This document shows, piece by piece, positions 26,678 to 35,595 of a DNA stretch of 64,000 bases. The first letter of the stretch is position 1; each line of letters begins with the position of its first letter. The DNA is taken from NCBI RefSeq assembly GCF_019722725.1, contig NZ_CP077941.1, positions 2,728,001 to 2,792,000 on the forward strand, written 5' to 3'. Origin of the DNA: Vreelandella profundi. Lineage in GTDB: Bacteria > Pseudomonadota > Gammaproteobacteria > Pseudomonadales > Halomonadaceae. Position numbers and translations under genes: made by a program. The notes beneath the pieces are model-generated. The model ran no database searches and was not told the DNA's origin. It was given only the letters and a program-made list of their open reading frames with translations.

Positions 26678-27202
26678 TCAATCTATTCGCTTGAGTTCTT
26701 GGCGATGGCGCTTGCTACGCTCTACATAGCCTTGAGCATTTTTCTTAAGACCCGCCACCACTTCTTCAGAAAGGGTTCGCACCACTCGGGCAGGTGAACC
26801 AACAATTAAGGAGTTCGCTGGAAACACCGCGCCTTCTTTAATAAAGGCGCCAGCACCTACTAAGCTATTTTCACCAATCACTGCGCCATTGAGCACCACT
26901 GCCTGGATACCGATTAGGCAGCCATCGCCAACCGTGCAGCCGTGCAGCATGGCCTGGTGCCCGACCGTCACGCCTTTACCTACTTTGAGCGGAAAGCCTG
27001 GGTCTGCATGAAGCACTGCGCCATCCTGAATATTGCTCTCTTCGCCGACCTCAAGGTGATCCGAATCGCCGCGCAATACTGCCTGATACCACACGCTTGA
27101 ATGTGCTTTTAAGGTCACTTGGCCGATAACATCCGCTGTTTCGGCAACGTATACGTCGTCGTGAATATCCGGGCGGTGCTCGCCGTATTGATAAATGGCC
27201 AC
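26678..27202 (-). CDS. Gamma carbonic anhydrase-like hexapeptide-repeat protein (YrdA type)
   Basis: A 174-residue left-handed beta-helix protein with repeated hexapeptides and the three zinc-ligand histidines H65 (VLHADPG), H82 and H87 (GHQAMLHGC). The YrdA/PaaY-like ending SPARVVRTLSEEVVAGLKKN is present. Family members range from active carbonic anhydrases to thioesterase-like or unassigned proteins, so the reaction is not certain. It lies 34 bases after the FAD/Fe-S dehydrogenase gene and is probably the last gene of that operon. Confidence 0.9.
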   Translation of the reverse strand: MAIYQYGEHRPDIHDDVYVAETADVIGQVTLKAHSSVWYQAVLRGDSDHLEVGEESNIQDGAVLHADPGFPLKVGKGVTVGHQAMLHGCTVGDGCLIGIQAVVLNGAVIGENSLVGAGAFIKEGAVFPANSLIVGSPARVVRTLSEEVVAGLKKNAQGYVERSKRHRQELKRID

Positions 27203-27236
27203 GTTGACCTCCTAGGTTGTTATTGATGTACAGCCT

Positions 27237-30200
27237 TCAGGCTAGCGCTTGTTCCAGCAACCGAGCAACGTGTATTGCTTCGCGACCGCTGCCGTCATGA
27301 ATTTGATGGCGACAGCTTGTGCCGTCAGCAATGAGCACGGCATCTTTATCAGCGCTGCGAATAGCGGGCAACAGCGAGAGCTCGGCCATTTTTAGCGATG
27401 CCTCATAGTGCTCCGCTTCATAGCCAAAGCTGCCCGCCATGCCACAGCACGAGGACTCAATTGTTTTGACCTCAAGGCCGGGAATCCAGCCTAGTACTTG
27501 CTCGACGGGGCGCAGTGCGTCAAACGCCTTTTGATGGCAGTGGCCATGCAGCATAGCGTGCCCGTATGGCAGCGCTTTAAGGTCAAGCGGAAGCTGATCA
27601 GCCGCACGCGCGTTGACCAAAAACTCTTCAAACAAGTACGCCGATGACGACAGTGCCTTCGCTTCTTCACCAAAGCCGTACTGCAAAAATTCATCGCGCA
27701 TGCTGAGTAAGCAAGAAGGCTCTAGCCCCACTACTGCCACACCACGTTCCACAAAAGGCATCAAGTGCTCAAGGGTACGTTTGGCTTCTGCTTTGGCTTT
27801 ATCAAACTGCCCCGATGACAGATAGGTTCGCCCGCAGCACAGGGGCCGCTGCCCTTTCGTGACATTCAGATGAACGCGATAACCCGCCGCTTCCAGCACC
27901 CGCTTGGCCGCCTTGGCGTTATCGCCCTCCATGTAGTTATTGAAGGTATCAACGAACAGCAGCACTTCGCGCTCAGATTGCGAAGGGTGCCGGGACGCCT
28001 CGGCACTGGCAAGAAAATTGCCGTTAAAGATGGGCAGCGAACGCTGGGGCGCAAGCTTAAGCGCCTGTTTGATTTGCTTGGCCAAAAAAGGCACTCGCTC
28101 AACGCCGTTGACCAGTGCGGAAAACTTGCTGGCCCACGGGGCATAGCGCGGCATTTCGCCTACCATACGGTCACGTAAAGAGATCCCTTTAAGATGCGCG
28201 CGGGCGGTACGTGCCTCTATTTTGAATTTGGCCATATCCACGCCCGTGGGGCAGTCGCGTTTGCAACCCTTACACGAAACGCATAAGTCCAGCGCCTCTT
28301 TGACATCATCGCTGGCGAGCCCTTCATCACCCAGTTGGCCGGAAAGCACCAGGCGCAGCGTATTAGCGCGGCCCCGGGTCAAATGCTGTTCGTCCTTGGT
28401 AATGCGAAAACTTGGGCACATGGTTCCCGCGTCAAACTTACGGCAGTGGCCGTTGTTGTTGCACATTTCCACGGCCATAGCCAAGCCATGGGTGGCATCG
28501 CCGCCGCTGCCTGGCGACGTTTGCTCACCGGTCAAAGGGTCACGCTTTACATTCCAAGCGGACCAGTCAAACACCGGGGTTAGCGGAATGGTTTTATAGG
28601 TTTTAGGAAAACGAAAATAGCGTTCGTCGTCCATCTTCGGAGTATCGACAATCTTGCCCGGATTGAACAGATTGTTAGGATCAAACAGCTGCTTTATTTC
28701 ACGAAAGGCGTCGTTGATTGTCTCGCCAAACTGCCACGCCACCCATTCACCACGGCAAATACCGTCGCCATGTTCCCCGGAGTAGGCGCCTTTATATTCG
28801 CGCACTAGCGCGGAGGCCTGCTCGGCTATTTCGCGCATTTTCTCTGCGCCATCCCGACGCATGTCGAGAATCGGTCGCACGTGCAGCGTACCAACGCCTG
28901 CGTGGGCATACCAGGTGCCCTCCGTGCCATAGCGGTTAAACACGTCGGTCAGCTTTTCGGTGTACTCCGCCAAATGCTCTAGCGGCACCGCGCAGTCTTC
29001 AATAAAAGAAACCGGCTTACCGTCGCCCTTCATACTCATCATGATGTTGAGCCCGGCTTTGCGCACGTTCCACAATGCTTTCTGCTCAGCGGCTCCGGGC
29101 ATGTCGACCACGCTGCCAGGCAGGCCTAAATCTGCCATCAGCTCGCTAAGGCCGTGCAGAGCTTCCAACTGCGCCGCGTAGTCTTGGCCAGCGAACTCTA
29201 CGAGCAAAATCGCTTCAGGCTTACCAATCAACGCCTTTTCAATCACGGGTCGAAACGCAGGGTTTTCCAGCGATAGCTCAATCATCGTGCGATCAACCAG
29301 CTCAACCGCCGTAGGGCCGAGCTTGACGATATGCTGCGTGAAGTCCATCGCCTGATAAAACGTCGGGAAGTTCACCACGCCGAGTACTTTTTGCTCGGGC
29401 AACGGTGACAGCCTAAGCTTAATACGCTGGCTAACACCTAGCGTTCCTTCAGAGCCCACCAATAAGTGGGCTAAGTTCACACGTCCGTCAAGGTCATAGG
29501 GAATAGGGTTTTGGCAATCGAACAGATCCAGATTATAGCCACCGACCCGCCGCAGTACCTTGGGAAAATGGTCACGTATTTCAGGCGCGACACGCTGCGC
29601 AATGGCCTTTATCTGCTCAGCAAAACGCTGCTCTTGAGAGCCTTGTGCGACACTGTCCACGAAACCAAAGTTGGCCGCGCTACCGTCGGCTAAAAGCGCC
29701 TCGACGCCTAGCACGTTATGCACCATATTGCCGTAGTAAATAGAGCGAGAACCACATGAGTTATTGCCCGTCATACCACCAATCGTGCACTGCGCGCTGG
29801 TAGAAACATCCACCGGATACCATAGCCCAAGCGGCTTAAGCCACGCGTTCAGGTGGTCAAGCACAATGCCTGGCTCGACCACCACGGTGCGCGCCTCGGC
29901 GTCGAAATCGACGATCTGGTTGAGCCAGCGCGTGGTATCAATCACCAGCGCCTCACCAACGGTTTGGCCACACTGACTAGTCCCCGCCCCCCGCGCCAAT
30001 ATCGGCACTTTGGCATCTCGGGCGATATCCAGCGCTATTTTCAGATCCTGCTGGTGGCGCGGTATGACCACGCCTACCGGCGTCACCTGATAAATAGAGG
30101 CATCGGTTGAATAGCGCCCCCGCGTTGCACGATCAAACAGTACTTCGCCTTCCATTTCGCGTGATAGCCGCTCGGCAAACTCACCGAGCGGTCGAATCTT

Positions 30201-30239
30201 GGCATCACCGGGCAGGCGATGATTGGTCAGAGACGTCAT
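27237..30239 (-). CDS. FAD- and Fe-S-containing D-2-hydroxyacid dehydrogenase (YdiJ-like)
   Basis: A 1000-residue fusion of a GlcD-like flavoprotein (PCMH FAD domain, LARGAGTSQCGQTVGEALVI; C-terminal YSGEHGDGICRGEW) with a GlcF-like ferredoxin/CCG part. It resembles E. coli YdiJ and D-lactate dehydrogenases. Cysteine clusters are CNNNGHC followed by MCPSF, then CVSCKGCKRDCPTG, and CCG motifs near LCCGRTY and SSCCGMAGSFG. It should oxidise a D-2-hydroxyacid and feed electrons to the respiratory chain. The start at 30239 follows GGGGGAGAG; an ATG at 30257 abuts the upstream stop. The neighbouring aminotransferase gene suggests the 2-oxoacid product is then handled there. Confidence 0.92.
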   Translation of the reverse strand: MTSLTNHRLPGDAKIRPLGEFAERLSREMEGEVLFDRATRGRYSTDASIYQVTPVGVVIPRHQQDLKIALDIARDAKVPILARGAGTSQCGQTVGEALVIDTTRWLNQIVDFDAEARTVVVEPGIVLDHLNAWLKPLGLWYPVDVSTSAQCTIGGMTGNNSCGSRSIYYGNMVHNVLGVEALLADGSAANFGFVDSVAQGSQEQRFAEQIKAIAQRVAPEIRDHFPKVLRRVGGYNLDLFDCQNPIPYDLDGRVNLAHLLVGSEGTLGVSQRIKLRLSPLPEQKVLGVVNFPTFYQAMDFTQHIVKLGPTAVELVDRTMIELSLENPAFRPVIEKALIGKPEAILLVEFAGQDYAAQLEALHGLSELMADLGLPGSVVDMPGAAEQKALWNVRKAGLNIMMSMKGDGKPVSFIEDCAVPLEHLAEYTEKLTDVFNRYGTEGTWYAHAGVGTLHVRPILDMRRDGAEKMREIAEQASALVREYKGAYSGEHGDGICRGEWVAWQFGETINDAFREIKQLFDPNNLFNPGKIVDTPKMDDERYFRFPKTYKTIPLTPVFDWSAWNVKRDPLTGEQTSPGSGGDATHGLAMAVEMCNNNGHCRKFDAGTMCPSFRITKDEQHLTRGRANTLRLVLSGQLGDEGLASDDVKEALDLCVSCKGCKRDCPTGVDMAKFKIEARTARAHLKGISLRDRMVGEMPRYAPWASKFSALVNGVERVPFLAKQIKQALKLAPQRSLPIFNGNFLASAEASRHPSQSEREVLLFVDTFNNYMEGDNAKAAKRVLEAAGYRVHLNVTKGQRPLCCGRTYLSSGQFDKAKAEAKRTLEHLMPFVERGVAVVGLEPSCLLSMRDEFLQYGFGEEAKALSSSAYLFEEFLVNARAADQLPLDLKALPYGHAMLHGHCHQKAFDALRPVEQVLGWIPGLEVKTIESSCCGMAGSFGYEAEHYEASLKMAELSLLPAIRSADKDAVLIADGTSCRHQIHDGSGREAIHVARLLEQALA

Positions 30240-30257
30240 GTGGCTCTCCCCCGTCAT

Positions 30258-31475
30258 TTAGCGCTCTGTAGCGCCTGCATTGAGCGGATTAGCTGCAAAG
30301 TAATCCAGCGCGGCAAGCACACCGCTTCCCTTCAGCTTCACGCCTGCAAGCTTCATGCCCGCCTCACAGCCGCCCAGGGTGGCAATCAGGGTTAGATCGT
30401 TGCAGTCGCCTAAATGGCCAATCCGGAACATCTTGCCCTTGGCCTTACCCAACCCCATGCCGAGTGAAAGATCAAACCGCTCATAGATGATCTTGCGCAC
30501 GGCATCCGCATCAACGCCTTCGGGCATCACCACACCCGTCAGTACGGGCGAATACACCGCTGGGTCCTGACATTGGATTTCCAGCCCCCACGCTTCTATC
30601 GCCGCACGTACGCCGGCTCCCCAGCGCTGATGGCGAGCCAGCACATTGTCGATGCCTTCATCCAGCAGCATATCCAGCGCTTCATTTAGCCCGTAAAGCA
30701 AGTTAGTGCTTGGCGTGTAGGGCCAGTAGCCGTTCTTATTGGCCTCCAGAATTTCATCCCAGGCCCAGAAACTTTTTGGCAATGTCGACCGTTTACTCGC
30801 TTCGATTGCTTTGGGTGAGAGCGCGTTAAAACTGATGCCTGGCGGCAGCATCAGGCCCTTTTGAGAACCGGAAACGGTGACATCGACGCCCCACTCATCG
30901 TGGCGGAAGTCGGCGCTGGCCAAGCCTGAAATCGTATCGACAATCAGCAATGCAGGGTGGCCTGCCGCATCAATAGCCTTACGTACAGCCGCAATGTCGC
31001 TGGTCACGCCTGTGGAGGTTTCGTTATGTACAACGCACACCGCTTTCAGCTCGTGACCGGTATCTTCTTTTAAGCGCGCTTCGATCATGTCGGCCTGCAC
31101 ACCCTGGCGCCAGCCTTCATAGCCAGGCAGGCTCAGAAATTCAGGCTGGATGTCCAAACGCAGGGCCATTTTGTGCCATAGCGTGGCGAAATGGCCGGTT
31201 TCAAACATCAGCACACGGTCGCCAGATGACATGGTATTGGCTAAGGCGGCTTCCCAGGCACCGGTACCTGACGCCGGGTAGATAATCACCGGGTTCTCGG
31301 TTTTGAAGATCTTTTGAATTTTGCTCAGCAGTTCAAGACCTAGCGCGCCGAACTCCGGCCCACGGTGGTCAATGGTGGGCAGGCTCATCGCTCGTAAAAT
31401 GCGGTCTGGCACCGGTGATGGGCCAGGAATTTGCAAAAAATGACGACCGGATGGGTGAAAATTAAGTTTTAACAT
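30258..31475 (-). CDS. Class V aminotransferase, serine/alanine/aspartate-glyoxylate type
   Basis: A 405-residue PLP enzyme of the AGXT/SgaA type that transfers an amino group to glyoxylate, giving glycine. The N-terminus reads FLQIPGPSPVPDRILRAM, the phosphate-binding ASGTGAWEAAL is at 68-78, D180 lies in LLIVDTISG and the PLP lysine is K206 (SGSQKGLMLPPG). The amino donor is uncertain. BhcA of the beta-hydroxyaspartate cycle belongs to the same family, but no bhcB, bhcC or bhcD is present in the window. It ends 18 bases before the dehydrogenase ATG. Confidence 0.9.
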   Translation of the reverse strand: MLKLNFHPSGRHFLQIPGPSPVPDRILRAMSLPTIDHRGPEFGALGLELLSKIQKIFKTENPVIIYPASGTGAWEAALANTMSSGDRVLMFETGHFATLWHKMALRLDIQPEFLSLPGYEGWRQGVQADMIEARLKEDTGHELKAVCVVHNETSTGVTSDIAAVRKAIDAAGHPALLIVDTISGLASADFRHDEWGVDVTVSGSQKGLMLPPGISFNALSPKAIEASKRSTLPKSFWAWDEILEANKNGYWPYTPSTNLLYGLNEALDMLLDEGIDNVLARHQRWGAGVRAAIEAWGLEIQCQDPAVYSPVLTGVVMPEGVDADAVRKIIYERFDLSLGMGLGKAKGKMFRIGHLGDCNDLTLIATLGGCEAGMKLAGVKLKGSGVLAALDYFAANPLNAGATER

Positions 31476-31575
31476 GATGACGCTCCTATTTGTTGTTGTA
31501 CGGCTCGCGGCTAGATCTGCCGGTTAGCGTTATTCAAAATGGATAATGAATGCAATTTACCGCATCAAAAAAGCG

Positions 31576-32763
31576 CTATTTGATACATCCTTCAGCGCGT
31601 AAACCATCAAGCTCTTCACCAGAGATACCCAGGCTATCAAGCACTTCATCAGTATGCTGAGCAAACAACGGCGCAGGGCTACGAATTTGCGAGGGCGTTT
31701 CCGAAAACTTACTGGGAAAGCCGATGGTTTTCATTTTGCCTATGACGGGGTGGTCCATCTCCTGCACCATGCCTCGGGCTAGATAGTGTTTATCCTGCAT
31801 GGCTTGAGCGAAGTCGTTAATGGGCCCAGCCGGTACACCCGCGCTGTCACAAAGCGTTAGCCACTCATTGACACTTTGGCCGGCCATCAGCTCTTCAAGC
31901 AGCGCTTCCAGCTCTTCAACGTGCTGACCGCGCGCCTGGTTGGTGATAAAGCGCGGGTCTGCCATTAGCTCATCGCGTTTTAAGACATCCTGACAAAAGC
32001 GTTCCCAGGTGCGCTGATTGGCACAGCCAAGCATCAAATAGCCATCGCTGGCTTTAACTGCCTGATAAGGCGCAGACACCCGATGGCGCCACCCCGTTGG
32101 CTCAGGCACGGTACCTTCAGAAAAATACGCTGCCGCTTCCCAGGTAAACCAGGGCAATCCACACTCGGTAATGGCGATATCAATATACTGACCGGCACCC
32201 GTCTTCATCTTATGAATACAGGCCGCCAGGATTGAATAAATCGCGGTGAGTCCGGCACCAATGTCGTAAACCGCAATGCCGGTTTTCAGCGGGCGTTTGC
32301 CCTGCTCACCGGTCATCGACATTAATCCCGTCATGCCCTGAGCCACCAAATCGAACCCCCCTTTATGGCTATAAGGGCCGGTTTGCCCGTAGCCTGAAAT
32401 GGAGCAGTACACGATGCCAGGGTTGATGGCCTTAATCGTGTCGTAATCAATGGCCAGCGACTTGGTGACGCCTGGCCGGTAGTTTTCGACAATCACGTCG
32501 GCATCAGCGGCTAAGCGATAGAAAATCTTGCGGGCGCGCTCGTCTTTTAGGTTGAGCGATATGCTCTTTTTATTACGGTTAATTTGCGAAAAGCAGGTCG
32601 ACTCGCCATTCACGTAAGGTCCCATTTGACGGCTGTCATCACCGCCATTGAGCTTCTCGACCTTAATCACCTCAGCGCCCATGTCAGCCAACACCATGGT
32701 GCAGTAAGGACCGGCCATAATTTGCGATACATCCAGCACTTTTATGTCTTGTAGGGGAAGCAC
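31576..32763 (-). CDS. CaiB/BaiF family (class III) CoA-transferase
   Basis: A 395-residue class III CoA-transferase that moves CoA between carboxylic acids. It starts LQDIKVLDVSQIMAGPYCTM, followed by ADMGAEVIKVEKLNGGDDSR, and ENYRPG. The predicted catalytic aspartate is D167 (GIAVYDIGAG). It lies 42 bases after the crotonase gene, together with a TRAP importer. This suggests an imported carboxylic acid is activated to its CoA thioester here. Neither donor nor acceptor acid can be deduced. Confidence 0.92.
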   Translation of the reverse strand: MLPLQDIKVLDVSQIMAGPYCTMVLADMGAEVIKVEKLNGGDDSRQMGPYVNGESTCFSQINRNKKSISLNLKDERARKIFYRLAADADVIVENYRPGVTKSLAIDYDTIKAINPGIVYCSISGYGQTGPYSHKGGFDLVAQGMTGLMSMTGEQGKRPLKTGIAVYDIGAGLTAIYSILAACIHKMKTGAGQYIDIAITECGLPWFTWEAAAYFSEGTVPEPTGWRHRVSAPYQAVKASDGYLMLGCANQRTWERFCQDVLKRDELMADPRFITNQARGQHVEELEALLEELMAGQSVNEWLTLCDSAGVPAGPINDFAQAMQDKHYLARGMVQEMDHPVIGKMKTIGFPSKFSETPSQIRSPAPLFAQHTDEVLDSLGISGEELDGLRAEGCIK

Positions 32764-32805
32764 AGGCTTTCCTCCTAGTTAGTCGATGTAAGCTCCGGCC
32801 GACAA

Positions 32806-33612
32806 CTAATGACCAGACCACTTAAACGGCGTTTTATTGACGAATTTATCCACCGCCGAGGAAAAATCTTGGCTCATATAGCAGGTGGTTACCCAGTCAT
32901 CACTCGCGTCGGCGGGAAGACGGCGCTGCTCCAGCGCACGTCCAATCAGCGCTTTACTGGCTTTAAGCGTTAGCGGCGCGCGCTGAGCAAAGGCTTCTGC
33001 TAGCGTCGCCACGTCGGCATAAATGGTGCTGGCGTCAAACTGCTGATTGATCAATCCCGCCGTGAGGGCTTCATCGGCGCCAAACAGGCGTGCCATCATC
33101 AGCGCCTCTTTTGTCCGCGCAACGCCGAGCATATCGACCATGCGCGAGACGTTGTTAATCGACAAAGTGTTGCCCAGCGTTTTGGCAATCGGCACGCCAA
33201 ACTTGAGTGTTGAGGTGGCGTAGCGAAAATCGCACACTAGCGCCAGTGCCGCCCCGCCACCCACGCAGGCGCCCTCTATCAGTGCCAGCGTGGGCTTGGG
33301 AAAGGCCTCAAGCTTACCCACGACACGGTCAATACGCCGCTCGTAGTCAATGGCGTCACTCGCCTCGGTAAAAGTTGAAAACTGACTGATATCGGTCCCG
33401 GCTACAAAGGCTTCACCGCCCACGCCGTGTAAGACAACCGCATGAATGTCGTCGTTGTCGACCAGCTGATCGCAGTGCTTTTCCAAGGCGTCGTACATCT
33501 CCCAGGTCATGGCATTGCGGCTCTGCGGGCGATTAAAACCAATCCAAGCCACCCCGTTACGCTGCTCAAAGCGAACGCTCTCGACGTGACTGGGTTCGTT
33601 TACATTGCTCAT
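32806..33612 (-). CDS. Crotonase (enoyl-CoA hydratase/isomerase) family protein lacking both classical catalytic glutamates
   Basis: A 268-residue crotonase-fold protein. The oxyanion-hole segments are present (GGEAFVAGTDISQF around 65-78; CVGGGAALALVCDFRYA from 116). By motif alignment the two acid/base glutamates of classical hydratases (E144 and E164 in the rat enzyme) correspond to A122 and I142 (FGVPIAKTLGN). A plain hydration reaction is therefore doubtful; isomerisation, decarboxylation, thioester hydrolysis or C-C cleavage are open. It sits between the TRAP dctM gene and the CoA-transferase gene, so it should act on the CoA thioester of the imported acid. Confidence 0.88.
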   Translation of the reverse strand: MSNVNEPSHVESVRFEQRNGVAWIGFNRPQSRNAMTWEMYDALEKHCDQLVDNDDIHAVVLHGVGGEAFVAGTDISQFSTFTEASDAIDYERRIDRVVGKLEAFPKPTLALIEGACVGGGAALALVCDFRYATSTLKFGVPIAKTLGNTLSINNVSRMVDMLGVARTKEALMMARLFGADEALTAGLINQQFDASTIYADVATLAEAFAQRAPLTLKASKALIGRALEQRRLPADASDDWVTTCYMSQDFSSAVDKFVNKTPFKWSGH

Positions 33613-33676
33613 CTGCTACTCCTGTTAGGCGTGTCGTGTCCGAGTGCTACCTTTCAGCCATCGATCAACGGCCACG

Positions 33677-34960
33677 TTATCCGTAGACAAAATTCACTAA
33701 TGCCAGCGCAAACGCAGGGATATAGGTATTTATCATCAGGATCGTAAACAGCACGGCAATGAACCACAGATTGGTTTTCGAGGTTGCCCATATATCCGAT
33801 TTAGCAATGGAGCACGCCGCAATGAGCACGCTGGCCACCGGAGGCGTTTGCTGGCCAATCGCTAAGTTCAAGGTAACAATCAGACCGAAGTGCAGCGGAT
33901 CGATACCCACTTCAAGTACTAGCGGCAACACAATGGGCACGACCAAAATGATCGCCGCAGCGGAGTGCAGGAAAATACCTAAAATCAAGAAGATGATATT
34001 GAGCAGCGCCAAAATCATGTACTTGTTGCTGGTAAGTTCACTGATTTGCATCGCAATCTGCTGGGGAATGCGCGTTTCAGTCAGATACCCACCGACGACC
34101 GCTGACGCTGCCACCAGCAGCATCACGACCGCGGTTTGCACGCCGGCACTCTTACAAGAGTCGATGAAGTTTCTGACGGTGAATTCGCGATAGATCACCG
34201 CACTGATAAAGATCGCGACACATACTGCCAGTGCCGCGCCTTCGGTCGCGGTGACAAAGCCACCAAAGATACCGCCTAGAATGATGATCGGAATCAACAG
34301 TGCCCAGATCGCTTCTTTGAAGGCGATCCATAGCTGCGAAACTCGAAAGCGCCCTTCAGAAGGAAAGTTATATTTGCGTGCCAGGTAGTAGCACATCGCC
34401 GCCAAGCCCATTGCCCCCAGAAGCCCAGGGAAGATACCGGCAACAAACATTTGTACTACCGACTCACCCGACATGACCGCATACAGAATCATTGGAATAG
34501 AAGGCGGCAGGATGATAGCAAGGCTGGCAGCCGAGGAGGAAATTGAAGCGGCAAATTCTTTGGTGTAGCCCCGCTTTCGCATCGCGGGAATCAAAATACT
34601 GCCGATGGCCGACACGCCGGCGACGGAAGATCCTGAAATTTCAGCGAAAAATACCGAAGCGCCGATGGTAACCATCGCTAAACCGCCTTTAATAAACCCT
34701 ACCATCGCCATGGCTAGGTCAATCAAGCGCCGCGAGATACTCGAGGCGTTCATAATGGCACCGGCGAGAATAAACAGCGGAATAGCAATCAGCGGGAAAT
34801 TGGTGGCACCCTCAAACATAGTCATGCCGACGGTAGGCATTGCCAAGCTGCCATACGACATAAACGTTGCAACGGTTCCCACCAATGCTAATGCCACCGC
34901 AACGGGCACATTGATCAGGATCAGCAGAATTAATGCGATAAAGATATACAGTATGACCAT
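33677..34960 (-). CDS. dctM: TRAP transporter large permease (DctM family), catabolic cluster
   Basis: A 427-residue large permease with FPLIAIPLFILAGAIMNAS, FFAEISGSSVAGVSAIGSIL, IILPPSIPMILYAVMSGES and AIGQQTPPVASVLIAA. It follows dctQ with a 9-base gap and precedes the crotonase gene by 64 bases, so transport and CoA chemistry are probably cotranscribed. It is only distantly similar to the DctM at 2925-4229, so the two systems are not recent duplicates. Confidence 0.95.
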   Translation of the reverse strand: MVILYIFIALILLILINVPVAVALALVGTVATFMSYGSLAMPTVGMTMFEGATNFPLIAIPLFILAGAIMNASSISRRLIDLAMAMVGFIKGGLAMVTIGASVFFAEISGSSVAGVSAIGSILIPAMRKRGYTKEFAASISSSAASLAIILPPSIPMILYAVMSGESVVQMFVAGIFPGLLGAMGLAAMCYYLARKYNFPSEGRFRVSQLWIAFKEAIWALLIPIIILGGIFGGFVTATEGAALAVCVAIFISAVIYREFTVRNFIDSCKSAGVQTAVVMLLVAASAVVGGYLTETRIPQQIAMQISELTSNKYMILALLNIIFLILGIFLHSAAAIILVVPIVLPLVLEVGIDPLHFGLIVTLNLAIGQQTPPVASVLIAACSIAKSDIWATSKTNLWFIAVLFTILMINTYIPAFALALVNFVYG

Positions 34961-34969
34961 GGTGTCTGC

Positions 34970-35530
34970 TTACCCTCGCTGCTGTGTGCTAACGGCTTCG
35001 ACGGCGTCTGCGTCAAGGCCAGCTTCTTCAAGTTCATGATCAATAAACCCTTTACCACGAGCACTTTTGATCACGTCGGGGAGCCGCAGCAGTTCAGCAA
35101 TAATGAACAGTACGGAAGCAACGGGAATAGCCGACTGGGTTATCTGCATTGAGACAGCGGGGAGGCTGACCATGTTGACGCCATCGAGAATCAACATCAC
35201 CTGATAGCTTGCTAAGCCAAGGAAGATAAAGAAACCGATGGTGATAGCTTCAGCCAGCAGCGCAACCGGCACACGAATGACCGGCGGGCACATATTCAGC
35301 ACGCTGGGGCAGGTAATATGAGCACCTTTAGCGGCGGCCAACGCCGCGCCGTAATAGGTCACCCAGGCCAGCAACACAGCCGCCAGCTCGTCATACCAGC
35401 TTAAGGGAAAACCCAGATAGCGGGTTATGAAGCCAACGGTGACGACGCCCGCAAGCGCAATCACCAAAACGACAACGATACCTTCAAGAAACGAAAAATA
35501 GGCGTTCTTGAACTTTGTAAAAGCACTCAT
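34970..35530 (-). CDS. dctQ: TRAP transporter small permease (DctQ family), catabolic cluster
   Basis: A 186-residue four-helix subunit with FITRYLGFPLSWYDELAAVL, LLAWVTYYGAALAAAKGAHI and a hydrophilic C-terminal tail (KGFIDHELEEAGLDADAVEA) that is longer than in the other DctQ of this window. It sits between dctP, from which a stem-loop separates it, and dctM. Confidence 0.93.
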   Translation of the reverse strand: MSAFTKFKNAYFSFLEGIVVVLVIALAGVVTVGFITRYLGFPLSWYDELAAVLLAWVTYYGAALAAAKGAHITCPSVLNMCPPVIRVPVALLAEAITIGFFIFLGLASYQVMLILDGVNMVSLPAVSMQITQSAIPVASVLFIIAELLRLPDVIKSARGKGFIDHELEEAGLDADAVEAVSTQQRG

Positions 35531-35547
35531 GGAGACCTCCGAGAGAC

Positions 35548-35576
35548 GAGGTGCCGCGCACCGTGCGATGCACCTC
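35548..35576 (-). terminator. Stem-loop between dctP and dctQ of the catabolic cluster
   Basis: GAGGTGC (35548-35554) pairs with 35570-35576, and an inner CGCA/TGCG stem extends the structure. It lies 20 bases after the dctP stop. This is the third case in the window of a hairpin placed right after a TRAP binding-protein gene. Confidence 0.6.
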
Positions 35577-35595
35577 TTATAGGTTGGCGCGGGAC

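Noticed and set aside
27237..32763. Beta-hydroxyaspartate cycle (bhcABCD), suggested by the glyoxylate-type aminotransferase.
   Set aside because: No bhcB dehydratase, bhcC aldolase or bhcD imine reductase is present; the neighbours are a CoA-transferase and a crotonase instead.
31576..32763. Oxalate degradation by formyl-CoA transferase.
   Set aside because: The CoA-transferase is of the right superfamily, but no oxalyl-CoA decarboxylase is encoded in the window.
32763..32806. Carnitine metabolism by a CaiB plus CaiD pair.
   Set aside because: The crotonase lacks the CaiD catalytic glutamates, and no CaiA, CaiC or betaine/carnitine transporter is present.
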